Source of the DNA: JBHIBD01 sp046758865
Lineage (GTDB): Bacteria; Planctomycetota; Brocadiia; Brocadiales; Bathyanammoxibiaceae
DNA length: 16,496 nt
Assembly (NCBI GenBank): GCA_046758865.1
Contig: JBHIBD010000049.1
Span: 1-16,496 of the forward strand
Direction of reading: 5' to 3'
The position numbers and the translations under genes are program-made. Shown one piece after another: positions 1-6,805 of the stretch. The notes beneath the pieces are model-generated. The model was not told the origin of the DNA. It was given only the letters and a program-made list of their open reading frames with translations, and ran no database searches. How positions within the stretch are numbered: position 1 is the stretch's first letter; each line of letters opens with the position of its first letter.

Positions 1-474
1 GGTGTGTTCGTTACCCTGAAGAAAAACGGCATGCTAAGGGGCTGCATAGGTCACATTCAACCAAAAGCATCCCTGTGGCGGGCGGTGATGGAGAACACTA
101 TAAACTCCGCCTTTAACGACCTGCGCTTCCCCCTGGTAAAGGAGGAAGAACTGGAAGACATAGATATAGAGATATCCGTACTCAGCCCCCTTAGGAAAAT
201 CAACGGGCCTGAGGACTTCCGTGTTGGAGAGGAAGGAATAATCATAAAATTAGGAGGGCGTCAGGCAGTTTTCCTCCCACACGTGGCGACAGAGCAGGGC
301 TGGGACAGGACCGAGACATTGTACAACCTGTGCAACAAGGCGGGGCTCCCATGGTATGCCTGGTGGGACAAGAACATGGAATTCTACGTCTTCACTGCCA
401 GGGTGATTCACGAAGAGCTACACGAAAGGCTTGGCAACAGCAAAAAATGGTCTGTTGGCGATGGAATGAAGTGA
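1..474 (+). CDS. AMMECR1-domain protein, first tandem copy (5' partial)
   Basis: This is an AMMECR1-family protein whose 5' end lies outside the window; the reading frame is open to base 1, so the GTG at position 4 is an internal valine codon rather than a start. The visible part begins in the family core with VFVTLKKNGMLRGCIG, continues through a D-I-D-I-E-I-S-V-L-S strand, PHVATEQGWD and CNKAGLP, and ends after a normal domain C-terminus. AMMECR1 proteins are widespread; the bacterial ones often sit beside a Memo-like protein and a radical SAM protein (the AmmeMemoRadiSam set), and their chemistry is not settled. The reaction cannot be read from this sequence. Its TGA stop overlaps the ATG of the next AMMECR1 gene by one base, so the two are almost certainly co-translated. 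The family assignment is secure; the function is unknown. Confidence 0.9.
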   Translation, partial: GVFVTLKKNGMLRGCIGHIQPKASLWRAVMENTINSAFNDLRFPLVKEEELEDIDIEISVLSPLRKINGPEDFRVGEEGIIIKLGGRQAVFLPHVATEQGWDRTETLYNLCNKAGLPWYAWWDKNMEFYVFTARVIHEELHERLGNSKKWSVGDGMK

Positions 475-1049
475 TGATGGACGAGGAAGAAATCCAGAAA
501 GAAACCTTAATACACAGGAAACTCCTTGATATTGCACGACAAAGTGTGGAAGCCGCAGTAAGGGGGAAGCCCACGCCTGAATTCGCTGTCACAGACCCGG
601 AACTTCATCACCGTCATGGCACCTTTGTTACCGTAAAGAAGGGCGGCGAGCTCAAGGGCTGCATAGGCCGCTTTATCTCAGACACACCCCTCTACCAGCT
701 CGTTAAAGAGATGGCCGTTGCCGCTGCCACCGAAGACCCCAGATTCAGGTACGAACGCTTAAACGAAGCGGAGCTTAGTGAAATAAATATAGAGGTCTCA
801 GTAATATCCTCCCTTAGGAGGATTTCCGACCCCATGGACCTCCAGCTCGGCAAGCACGGCATATACATAAAGAAGGGCGATAGTACGGGATGCCTCCTCC
901 CTCAGGTCGCCACGGAAAGAGGCTGGTCAAAGGAGGAGTTTTTGTCGTACTGCTGCTTAGGAAAGGCAGGGCTTAACCCTAGTGCCTGGAAGGAAGCCGA
1001 CACAGAGATTTACACCTTCACGGCAGACATTATAAGCGAACACCTTTAG
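474..1049 (+). CDS. AMMECR1-domain protein, second tandem copy
   Basis: This is a complete AMMECR1-family protein of 191 residues. I chose the ATG at 474, which overlaps the TGA of the previous gene; the same frame is open further upstream, but that stretch lies inside the first copy and has no family similarity. Domain landmarks are FVTVKKGGELKGCIGRF (residues about 44-60), the I-N-I-E-V-S-V-I-S strand, LPQVATERGWS and GKAGLN. It carries a short charged helix before the core. It is clearly a paralogue of the preceding gene, with the same motifs but much diverged in between, so this is not a recent duplication or a single frameshifted gene. Known members occur with Memo and radical SAM partners; no partner is visible on this side, so any would lie to the left of the window. 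The biochemical role is unknown. Confidence 0.9.
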   Translation: MMDEEEIQKETLIHRKLLDIARQSVEAAVRGKPTPEFAVTDPELHHRHGTFVTVKKGGELKGCIGRFISDTPLYQLVKEMAVAAATEDPRFRYERLNEAELSEINIEVSVISSLRRISDPMDLQLGKHGIYIKKGDSTGCLLPQVATERGWSKEEFLSYCCLGKAGLNPSAWKEADTEIYTFTADIISEHL

Positions 1050-1068
1050 TATCCCACCCGCGTAACGG

Positions 1069-1308
1069 GACCTCCGCAAAAGTCAGTCCAATGACCTGTG
1101 TCACTCTGAGAAGGAGCGATGCGACCATTCGCCGCCCTCAGGGGGGTGACAAAACGTCTCACCATCCGTCATCCTGAGCATTAACGAAGAATCCCGTTCT
1201 TTTGCAAGTCCCGCCGTTGCCTTCCGCGCCTCAGGCCACCAGAGGCGCCCCTGTGAACTACCCCAAGGTCCGCCACAGGTGGGATGACACCTGCATTTTG
1301 CGGAGGTC
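1069..1308. repeat. MITE-like intergenic element with 13-bp terminal inverted repeats
   Basis: The sequence GACCTCCGCAAAA at 1069-1081 is matched exactly by its reverse complement at 1296-1308. Inside lies a potential hairpin (TGTCAC 1099-1104 and CTGAG 1106-1110 against CTCAG 1137-1141 and GTGACA 1146-1151) and a GTCATCCTGAGC motif at 1169-1180. Motifs of the TGTCA(C/T)(T/C)CTGAG type are familiar from dispersed palindromic repeats in many bacterial genomes. There is no convincing ORF and no clear target-site duplication. It could be a degenerate non-autonomous element or a compound of several repeat remnants. Confidence 0.5.
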
Positions 1309-1343
1309 TCGTATGTTTATGTAACACAGTGAGTTAAAGTCGT

Positions 1344-1357
1344 TGCCAAAGTTGGCA
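1344..1357. repeat. short perfect inverted repeat (TGCCAA-AG-TTGGCA)
   Basis: Six bases on each side of a 2-base centre form a perfect inverted repeat about 75 bases upstream of a TATAAT-like box at 1433-1438. It could be an operator for the downstream cyclic-di-GMP gene or simply part of the repeat-rich gap. No regulator can be assigned. Confidence 0.3.
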
Positions 1358-1410
1358 CCTTGATGTAATCCTTTACACATACACATAACAACAAAAACAC
1401 AATATTTCTA

Positions 1411-1438
1411 TAGAATTCGCACTTGAACGTATTATAAT
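1411..1438 (+). promoter_or_regulatory. candidate promoter for the GGDEF-EAL gene
   Basis: A perfect TATAAT lies at 1433-1438. The best -35 at a sensible distance is TAGAAT at 1411-1416 (16-base spacer), which is a poor match; TTGAAC at 1423-1428 is too close to serve. The predicted transcript would begin near 1445, giving a leader of about 135 bases that contains the hairpins described separately. The -10 is convincing, the -35 is not, so an activator may be needed. Confidence 0.4.
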
Positions 1439-1444
1439 AAGCTT

Positions 1445-1571
1445 CCAGTGTTAGAAAGTAACTGTGCCAAAGCGGTTAACCGACTAGCAGGTTCTAAATC
1501 TCTTGGTCGAGAACCTTGGGGTGGAGCTGCTCCTTAGAAATCTAAGAGGGAATTTATACTACCTCTTGGAG
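1445..1571 (+). promoter_or_regulatory. structured leader RNA with SD-sequestering hairpin (possible riboswitch)
   Basis: This leader of the cyclic-di-GMP gene contains several potential hairpins. CGGTTAACCG (1473-1482) is a 10-base palindrome. AGGTTCT (1489-1495) pairs with AGAACCT (1510-1516), and GGAG/CTCC flank a 3-base loop at 1523-1533. Most telling, TCTAAGAGG (1541-1549) can pair with CCTCTTGGA (1562-1570) over 9 bp including one G-U, covering the GGAG ribosome binding site (1568-1571). A competing hairpin, CTTAG (1533-1537) with CTAAG (1542-1546) around an AAAT loop, would break it and free the site. This sequestor/anti-sequestor layout is typical of translational riboswitches. The segment with CAAAGC (about 1468-1473) and CTA (1484-1486) faintly recalls the GEMM-I cyclic-di-GMP class, but the P1a stem is poor and the CGCAAAGC core is not intact, so I do not assign a class. 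Confidence 0.4.
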
Positions 1572-1581
1572 TAATTAGGTT

Positions 1582-4260
1582 ATGCACAAAGCGTCTCACG
1601 CAAATAATGTGCATAAAAACGATTCCTGGAAAGCAGCTCAGAGTGAACGTTGGGGCGTAGCCACACATTCCCTGGTGCAGAAACGCCGCTATCTGATAGT
1701 GCTGGCAATAGTGCTCATTCTCCTCGCCTCCATATACCCCCTCCTGACGCTATCGAAATACAAGGGGAGCGCCGACCTTCACGCAACGATTGAGGTGGCG
1801 GGTTCACTTTTCGGTATGATTACTGGTTTTGCCTTTATTGTACACTTTTGGGCCCTTGCCAATCGCTTCCTCCTATTCCTCGGCCTGGCCTTTTTCATCA
1901 ACGGTGCTGAGGACCTTGTCCACGGAGTACTGTCATTCGCCGCCGAACGTGGCTGGACCGGGCTACCGGCCTCTTCGCTCGCTCAATTCATCCCCGGCAC
2001 CTATGTGGCCGGGCGGTTCATGCACGCGTTGATTCATGCCGTTACGGTATTCATCCCCATCTTCTTGATGGAGAGCCGGAACTCAAAGCGCGAGACGATA
2101 TTAATTTGCCCTATTATCTTTGCGATTGCCACAGCGGTCACAGTAGCGGCCTTCTACATCCCTCTGCCAAAGTTCATCTATCCCGAGAGGCACATCTCCC
2201 GACCTGCAGACCTAATATCAGCCATCGTCTTCGCCATTGCTTTGGGCGGTTTCATCTGGAAGTACCATCGAGATCGAACTACGCTTACCTGGTGGATATC
2301 TCTCTCGATTGGCATAAATATGGTGGGCCAGACAATGATGTCGTTCTCCAAGATGCTTTACGATCCTTTTTTCGACATCGCACACCTCTACAAGGTATTC
2401 GGCTACATCATTCCCCCACTGGGTTTTTTCCTCTACCAGACCAAGGTTATCATCAAGCACCAGCGGGTTGAGGAGCAACTCCGCAAATTATCTCACGCCG
2501 TCGAACAAAGCCCGAGTACGGTTGTCATTACGAACACCGCCGGTAACATCGAGTATGCAAATCCCAAGTTCACCCAACTAACTGGCTACACCCCCGGAGA
2601 AGCCATCGGGAAAAACCCACGCATCCTAAAATCGGGCAAGACACCACCCGAAGAATACAAACGGTTATGGGAGACGATTACCGCCGGCGGTGAATGGCGG
2701 GGAGAATTATGTAACAGGAAAAAGAATGGTGAACTATATTGGGAGGATGTATCTATTTCACCTATCAGAAACCCTGAAGGTGTTATTACTCATTTTGTTG
2801 CTGTTAAGGAAGACATCACCGAGCGCAAGCGCGCGGAAGAAGAGCTGAAAGCGCTCACCGAATCCTTAGAACAACGTGTGGCCGAGCGCACAGCGGAGCT
2901 TGTAAAAGCAAACAAAAAACTACAGGTAGAAATCACCGAGCGCAAGCGGGCCGAGAAGAAAATCCACCAAATGGCGTATTTTGACCCCCTGACCGGACTG
3001 CCCAACCGAACCTTGTTCAACGACCGTCTCAATGTGGCGCTGGCCTATGCACGACGTCGCAAGGAAATGCTGGCCGTACTGTTTCTCGACCTGGACCAAT
3101 TCAAGAAAATTAATGATACACTGGGGCACAGCGTAGGAGACAAGTTGCTGCAAAATGTTGCCGAAAGACTGAAAAAATGTATGCGTGACGAAGACACCGT
3201 CGCCCGATTGGGGGGTGACGAGTTTACGGTGATATCGCTAGGAATCACTCAAACAGAAGACACCGACAAGATTGTCCGTAGAATCCTCGATGCTGTCAAA
3301 CAGCCACTGAAGCTTGCTGGCCGAGAACTCCATATCACTACCAGCATCGGGGTTGCCTTCTATCCCAACGACGGTAAGGACCGCGAAACCCTGCTGAGGA
3401 GTGCCGACACTGCCATGTACCACGCCAAGGAAAAGGGCAGAGACAACTATCAGCTTTATAACCCTGCTCTGTTCGCCAGGGCCTCTGAGCGATTGGCGCT
3501 GGAAACGGACCTGCATAGGGCCCTAGAGCGTAAAGAGTTTACTGTCTACTACCAGCCCCAGGTGGATATCAACACCGGACGGATTGTCGCCGTAGAGGCC
3601 CTGATGCGCTGGCAACACCCTGACCGGGGACTGGTCATTCCGGCAGAATTTATCCCCTTAGCGGAAGAAACCGGGCTGATTGTGCCCATAAGTGAATGGG
3701 TGCTGCGTACCGCCTGCGCACAAAACAAGGCCTGGCAAGATGCAGGCCTCTCGCCTATACGCATGTCGGTCAACCTCCCGGCACGTCAGTTCCAGGGACA
3801 GAATTTGGTAGAAACGGTCACTCAGGTGTTAAAAGAAACCGGCTTGAACCCCCGTTTCCTGGGGCTAGAAATCACAGAGAGCAGTATCCTGGAGAATATG
3901 GACTCTGCCGCCGCAACGCTGCGTGAACTGAAAGGGTTAGGGGTTAACATCACACTGGATGATTTTGGCGCCGGTGTTTATTCGCTCGGCTATCTGAAAC
4001 ACATCCCCATCGATACACTGAAAATTGACAGGTCCTTTGTGCGCAATATCACTACCAATTCAGAAGATGCGGCAATTGTGACAGGAATTATCACCCTGGC
4101 GCAAGGGTTGGAACTAAAGGTAGTTCCCGAGGGCGTAGAGACCGAAGAGCAGCTCGCCTTCCTCAAACAACAACAGTGTGAGGAAATGCAGGGCTATCTG
4201 TTCAGCAAACCAGTGCCCGCCAAGGAGCTTGAGAAAATGATGGCGAAGGATAACATTTAA
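1582..4260 (+). CDS. membrane sensor diguanylate cyclase/phosphodiesterase (MASE3-like-PAS-GGDEF-EAL)
   Basis: This 892-residue inner-membrane protein makes and/or degrades cyclic di-GMP. The N-terminal region (about residues 35-290) has roughly eight hydrophobic helices with a pattern like the MASE3 membrane sensor domain, which is a tentative label. A PAS domain follows (about 300-415, ending DITERKRAEEEL), then a coiled-coil linker with a second ITERKRAE motif. The GGDEF domain (about 465-630) has DPLTGLPNR, an intact GGDEF active site at 544-548 and an RxxD inhibitory site (RDED) five residues before it. The EAL domain (about 645-885) keeps EAL at 672-674, ITLDDFGAG, IDTLKIDRSFV and PEGVET; its loop reads DDFGAGVYS rather than the usual DDFGTGYSS, and NLPARQF replaces NVSARQF. 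Both catalytic domains therefore look potentially active. The ATG is preceded by GGAG at 1568-1571, which the leader can mask. It is monocistronic, convergent with folC, and only 28 bases separate the two stops. Confidence 0.93.
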   Translation: MHKASHANNVHKNDSWKAAQSERWGVATHSLVQKRRYLIVLAIVLILLASIYPLLTLSKYKGSADLHATIEVAGSLFGMITGFAFIVHFWALANRFLLFLGLAFFINGAEDLVHGVLSFAAERGWTGLPASSLAQFIPGTYVAGRFMHALIHAVTVFIPIFLMESRNSKRETILICPIIFAIATAVTVAAFYIPLPKFIYPERHISRPADLISAIVFAIALGGFIWKYHRDRTTLTWWISLSIGINMVGQTMMSFSKMLYDPFFDIAHLYKVFGYIIPPLGFFLYQTKVIIKHQRVEEQLRKLSHAVEQSPSTVVITNTAGNIEYANPKFTQLTGYTPGEAIGKNPRILKSGKTPPEEYKRLWETITAGGEWRGELCNRKKNGELYWEDVSISPIRNPEGVITHFVAVKEDITERKRAEEELKALTESLEQRVAERTAELVKANKKLQVEITERKRAEKKIHQMAYFDPLTGLPNRTLFNDRLNVALAYARRRKEMLAVLFLDLDQFKKINDTLGHSVGDKLLQNVAERLKKCMRDEDTVARLGGDEFTVISLGITQTEDTDKIVRRILDAVKQPLKLAGRELHITTSIGVAFYPNDGKDRETLLRSADTAMYHAKEKGRDNYQLYNPALFARASERLALETDLHRALERKEFTVYYQPQVDINTGRIVAVEALMRWQHPDRGLVIPAEFIPLAEETGLIVPISEWVLRTACAQNKAWQDAGLSPIRMSVNLPARQFQGQNLVETVTQVLKETGLNPRFLGLEITESSILENMDSAAATLRELKGLGVNITLDDFGAGVYSLGYLKHIPIDTLKIDRSFVRNITTNSEDAAIVTGIITLAQGLELKVVPEGVETEEQLAFLKQQQCEEMQGYLFSKPVPAKELEKMMAKDNI

Positions 4261-4288
4261 AGGTCCAGTTAAAATATAAACAGGCCCA

Positions 4289-5641
4289 TTATAAACCCTC
4301 CCTCTCGAGCAACTCCTTTATCCTGCCCGCTAAGTAAAAAGAACCTGTGATACATATACAGTCCTCAGGGCGGGCAAGTTCTTTGGCCTGTTTCAGTGCC
4401 TCACGCGGGTCCTCCACCACCAGGGCCTCTCCACCCTCCCCCAGATACGCCCCTATCTTTTCTGCCAGGAGACTTGGTGGTGCAGACCTCGGTAAATCGG
4501 CGGCAGTCAGAACCACCCTGTGTGCCATAGGCACCACCTCTCCAAATACCCCCTCCAAATCTTTGTCCATTGACAAGCCCAAGACAAGTATCAATCTATC
4601 AAAGCTCACGACCCTTCTTAAAGTGCCTACAAGGGCACGCATGGAGGAGACATTATGGGCAGCGTCCAAGATTACAAGCGGACGCCTGGAAATCACCTCT
4701 AGCCTGGCCGGACACTGCAGACCTTGGAGCGCCTCCACCGCCACCATCTCGTCCCACGAAAGGCCACCACACTCAGCTATCACCTCCATTGCACCAATGG
4801 CTGACGCCAGATTCTCTGCTTGATGGTCACCTAGAAGCGGAAGCCGCAGGTTATCATATGTCCTCTTCCACGTCTTTATGCAGCACATGAGTCCATCGAG
4901 CGCAAGATTTTTGAGACCAATAATCTTTATGTCTCTACCTACGAGATAGAGCTGTACACCCTTTTCAGTGCATTTCTTCTCAATAGGCTCAAGGGCCTCT
5001 TGGGGCTGGGGAGAGGAGACTACCGGCACGCCTTCTTTGATTATACCCGCCTTTTCCCCAGCTATCTGCCCCAGGGTTTTGCCCAACTTATCCATATGGT
5101 CAAAACCTACACCTGTAATGACAGATACCCGGGGCTGTATCACGTTGGTAGCGTCAAGCCTACCTCCCATACCCACCTCAAGCACTGCCCAATCCACTCC
5201 CATATCTCTAAAATACATCAGTGCCAGTACGGTGATAATCTCAAAGAATGTAGGGGCAAGGAGCGGGTTTTTCTGCCGTTCTTTTTCTATGTGCGGCCTC
5301 AGCCTTCCAAGAAGTGAGCAGACCTTGTCTTTTCCAATCATTTCGCCGTTCACCCTTATCCTCTCTTCGAGGTGCACTAGATGTGGCGAGGTGAAAAGTC
5401 CGACCTTGAGGCCGGCCTCATTCTGGAAGCGTGCTATCATGGTTGCAGTAGAACCCTTACCCTTGGTGCCGGCCACGTGGACGGCTGCAAGCCCCTGGTG
5501 CGGGCTGCCCACCTTGGACATAAGGCGCTCCACACGGTCTAGGTTGAAACCTGGCGTGTCGTACTTATACTTGGTCAGCTTCTCGTAATCCACCGCCTGG
5601 AAGAGGAACGCAAGCGCCTCTTCATAAGAACCAAATTGCAT
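4289..5641 (-). CDS. folC: bifunctional folylpolyglutamate/dihydrofolate synthase FolC
   Basis: FolC is a cytosolic Mur-ligase-type enzyme that uses ATP to join glutamate to dihydropteroate and/or to lengthen the polyglutamate tail of tetrahydrofolate. The 450-residue length is normal. Visible landmarks are the N-terminal YDTPGFNLDRVERLM helix, the P-loop GTKGKGST (58-65), FTSPHLVHLEERIRVNG (83-99), LEVGMGGRLDATN (154-166), FDHMDKLGKTLGQIAGEKAGI (180 onward), and a C-terminal ILDAAHN motif. The ATG at 5641 follows an AAGGGA-like site. It reads away from aroB, and a perfect TATAAT on the minus strand (5671-5676) lies about 30 bases upstream of the start, overlapping the aroB promoter. Whether it has the dihydrofolate synthase activity, the folylpolyglutamate activity or both cannot be decided from the sequence alone. 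Confidence 0.95.
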   Translation of the reverse strand: MQFGSYEEALAFLFQAVDYEKLTKYKYDTPGFNLDRVERLMSKVGSPHQGLAAVHVAGTKGKGSTATMIARFQNEAGLKVGLFTSPHLVHLEERIRVNGEMIGKDKVCSLLGRLRPHIEKERQKNPLLAPTFFEIITVLALMYFRDMGVDWAVLEVGMGGRLDATNVIQPRVSVITGVGFDHMDKLGKTLGQIAGEKAGIIKEGVPVVSSPQPQEALEPIEKKCTEKGVQLYLVGRDIKIIGLKNLALDGLMCCIKTWKRTYDNLRLPLLGDHQAENLASAIGAMEVIAECGGLSWDEMVAVEALQGLQCPARLEVISRRPLVILDAAHNVSSMRALVGTLRRVVSFDRLILVLGLSMDKDLEGVFGEVVPMAHRVVLTAADLPRSAPPSLLAEKIGAYLGEGGEALVVEDPREALKQAKELARPEDCICITGSFYLAGRIKELLEREGL

Positions 5642-5651
5642 CTAAAGTCCC

Positions 5652-5680
5652 TTGACATAAGGGTTTTAAAATTATATGCT
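5652..5680 (+). promoter_or_regulatory. sigma-70-type promoter for aroB-dprA
   Basis: TTGACA at 5652-5657 is followed after 17 bases by TATGCT at 5675-5680. The predicted start near 5687 gives a leader of about 42 bases with an AAAGGA ribosome binding site (5717-5722) before the aroB ATG. The perfect -35 and ideal spacing make this one of the best promoters in the window. Confidence 0.65.
5671..5676 (-). promoter_or_regulatory. candidate -10 box for folC
   Basis: The minus strand reads a perfect TATAAT here, about 30 bases before the folC ATG. No good -35 is present at 16-18 bases; the best is TAGAGG at 5694-5699. It overlaps the -10 of the divergent aroB promoter, so the two could not be occupied at once. 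Confidence 0.35.
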
Positions 5681-5728
5681 TAGAATCCCCACTCCTCTAA
5701 CGCGGTATAAATAGATAAAGGAAAGGAT

Positions 5729-6805
5729 ATGAAAACGGTAAAGGTAAGTCTCGGCTCAAGGAGCTATAAGGTCCATATTTCTGCCGGCATCCTGGGAGAA
5801 CTCAGCAGGTTACTCAAGAAGTTTCCCGATGTAACGAAGGTCATAATAATAACAGACAAAAATGTAGAGCGATTTTATGGCAATATTGTAACAAAGGACC
5901 TCCGTCCTTACAAGCCCGAGGTAGTGGTAATATCCATCGAGCCGGGGGAGGAACAGAAGTCATTATCAATGGCAGAGGACCTGTACAACAGGCTGTTCGA
6001 GCATGAGGTGGACCGCAGGGGGCTGGTCATAGCGCTGGGCGGTGGGGTGGTTGGAGACCTGGCGGGTTATGTCGCCGCTACATTTATGAGGGGAATCTCA
6101 TACGTTCAGATACCAACCACACTCATGGCACAAGTAGACAGCAGTATAGGCGGAAAAGTAGCAATAAACCACACCAAGGGGAAGAACCTGATTGGATGCT
6201 TCTACCAACCAAAGGCCGTTTACATAGACCCCCTCACCCTAAAAACCCTTCCCAGAGAGGAGATGACCCAGGGCCTAGTAGAGGTCATCAAATATGGCAT
6301 GATTCACGACGCATCCCTCTTCGACTACCTGGATAGGCACCTTCCCGAGATACTCCAGCTTGAGCCGTCTATACTGGAGAGAGTTATCGAGAACTGCTGC
6401 CGTATTAAGGCATGGGTGGTAGAGAGAGATGAGAGAGAGGAAACGGGACTCAGGTCTATCCTCAACTACGGCCACACCTTGGGCCATGCAATAGAGGCTA
6501 TGGGCGGATACAAGGGCCACCGCCACGGTGAGGCAGTGGCAATAGGGATGATGCTGGCCACCAGCATAGCCGTGCGACTGGGCATGGCAGACAAAAAAGT
6601 TTTAGAGCGGCAGAGACAACTCCTACAAAGAGTCGGTGCACCCACTTATTATAGACAAGACACGGAAGGATTGTGCGACTTCCTTTATCGCGACAAGAAG
6701 GCCGTGGCAGGAAGGCTCAACTTCGTTTTGCCTCTAAAAATAGGCAAAGTAACCCTCAAAGAGGTTGATATAGGTGTCGTAAAGGAGGTATTGGCCGGTG
6801 AATGA
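5729..6805 (+). CDS. aroB: 3-dehydroquinate synthase AroB
   Basis: AroB converts DAHP to 3-dehydroquinate, the second step of the shikimate route to aromatic amino acids, using NAD and a divalent metal in the cytosol. The 358-residue length is normal for a monofunctional enzyme. Visible motifs are the NAD-binding ALGGGVVGDLAG (102-113), PTTLMAQVDSSIGGK (129-143), and the metal ligands E185 (QGLVEVIKYG), H249 (NYGHTLGHA) and H266 (HGEAVAIGMM). The start is supported by AAAGGA six bases upstream and by the conserved N-terminus. Its stop overlaps the GTG start of dprA by 8 bases, so the two share a transcript. aroA, a later step of the same pathway, is in the same window but in a separate minus-strand operon. 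Confidence 0.97.
   Translation: MKTVKVSLGSRSYKVHISAGILGELSRLLKKFPDVTKVIIITDKNVERFYGNIVTKDLRPYKPEVVVISIEPGEEQKSLSMAEDLYNRLFEHEVDRRGLVIALGGGVVGDLAGYVAATFMRGISYVQIPTTLMAQVDSSIGGKVAINHTKGKNLIGCFYQPKAVYIDPLTLKTLPREEMTQGLVEVIKYGMIHDASLFDYLDRHLPEILQLEPSILERVIENCCRIKAWVVERDEREETGLRSILNYGHTLGHAIEAMGGYKGHRHGEAVAIGMMLATSIAVRLGMADKKVLERQRQLLQRVGAPTYYRQDTEGLCDFLYRDKKAVAGRLNFVLPLKIGKVTLKEVDIGVVKEVLAGE

Noticed and set aside
330..473. Upstream extension of the second AMMECR1 frame
   Set aside because: It lies wholly inside the first AMMECR1 gene, has no family similarity and is not needed; the ATG at 474 fits the stop/start overlap.
1..1049. The two AMMECR1 genes as one frameshifted gene
   Set aside because: Each contains a full set of core motifs and its own natural C-terminus, so they are two genes.
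1460..1535. Possible tRNA in the leader (GGTTCTAAATC looks a little like a T-arm)
   Set aside because: No acceptor stem, D-arm and anticodon arm can be laid out in the right order.
1445..1540. Firm assignment as a GEMM-I cyclic-di-GMP riboswitch
   Set aside because: Only CAAAGC, CTA and a GAAA stretch match; the P1a stem does not close properly and the CGCAAAGC and AGCCGGGTT cores are not intact.
4347..5588. Long plus-strand reading frames opposite folC
   Set aside because: They are antisense shadows of a clear folC gene, with serine- and proline-rich compositions and no recognisable domains.
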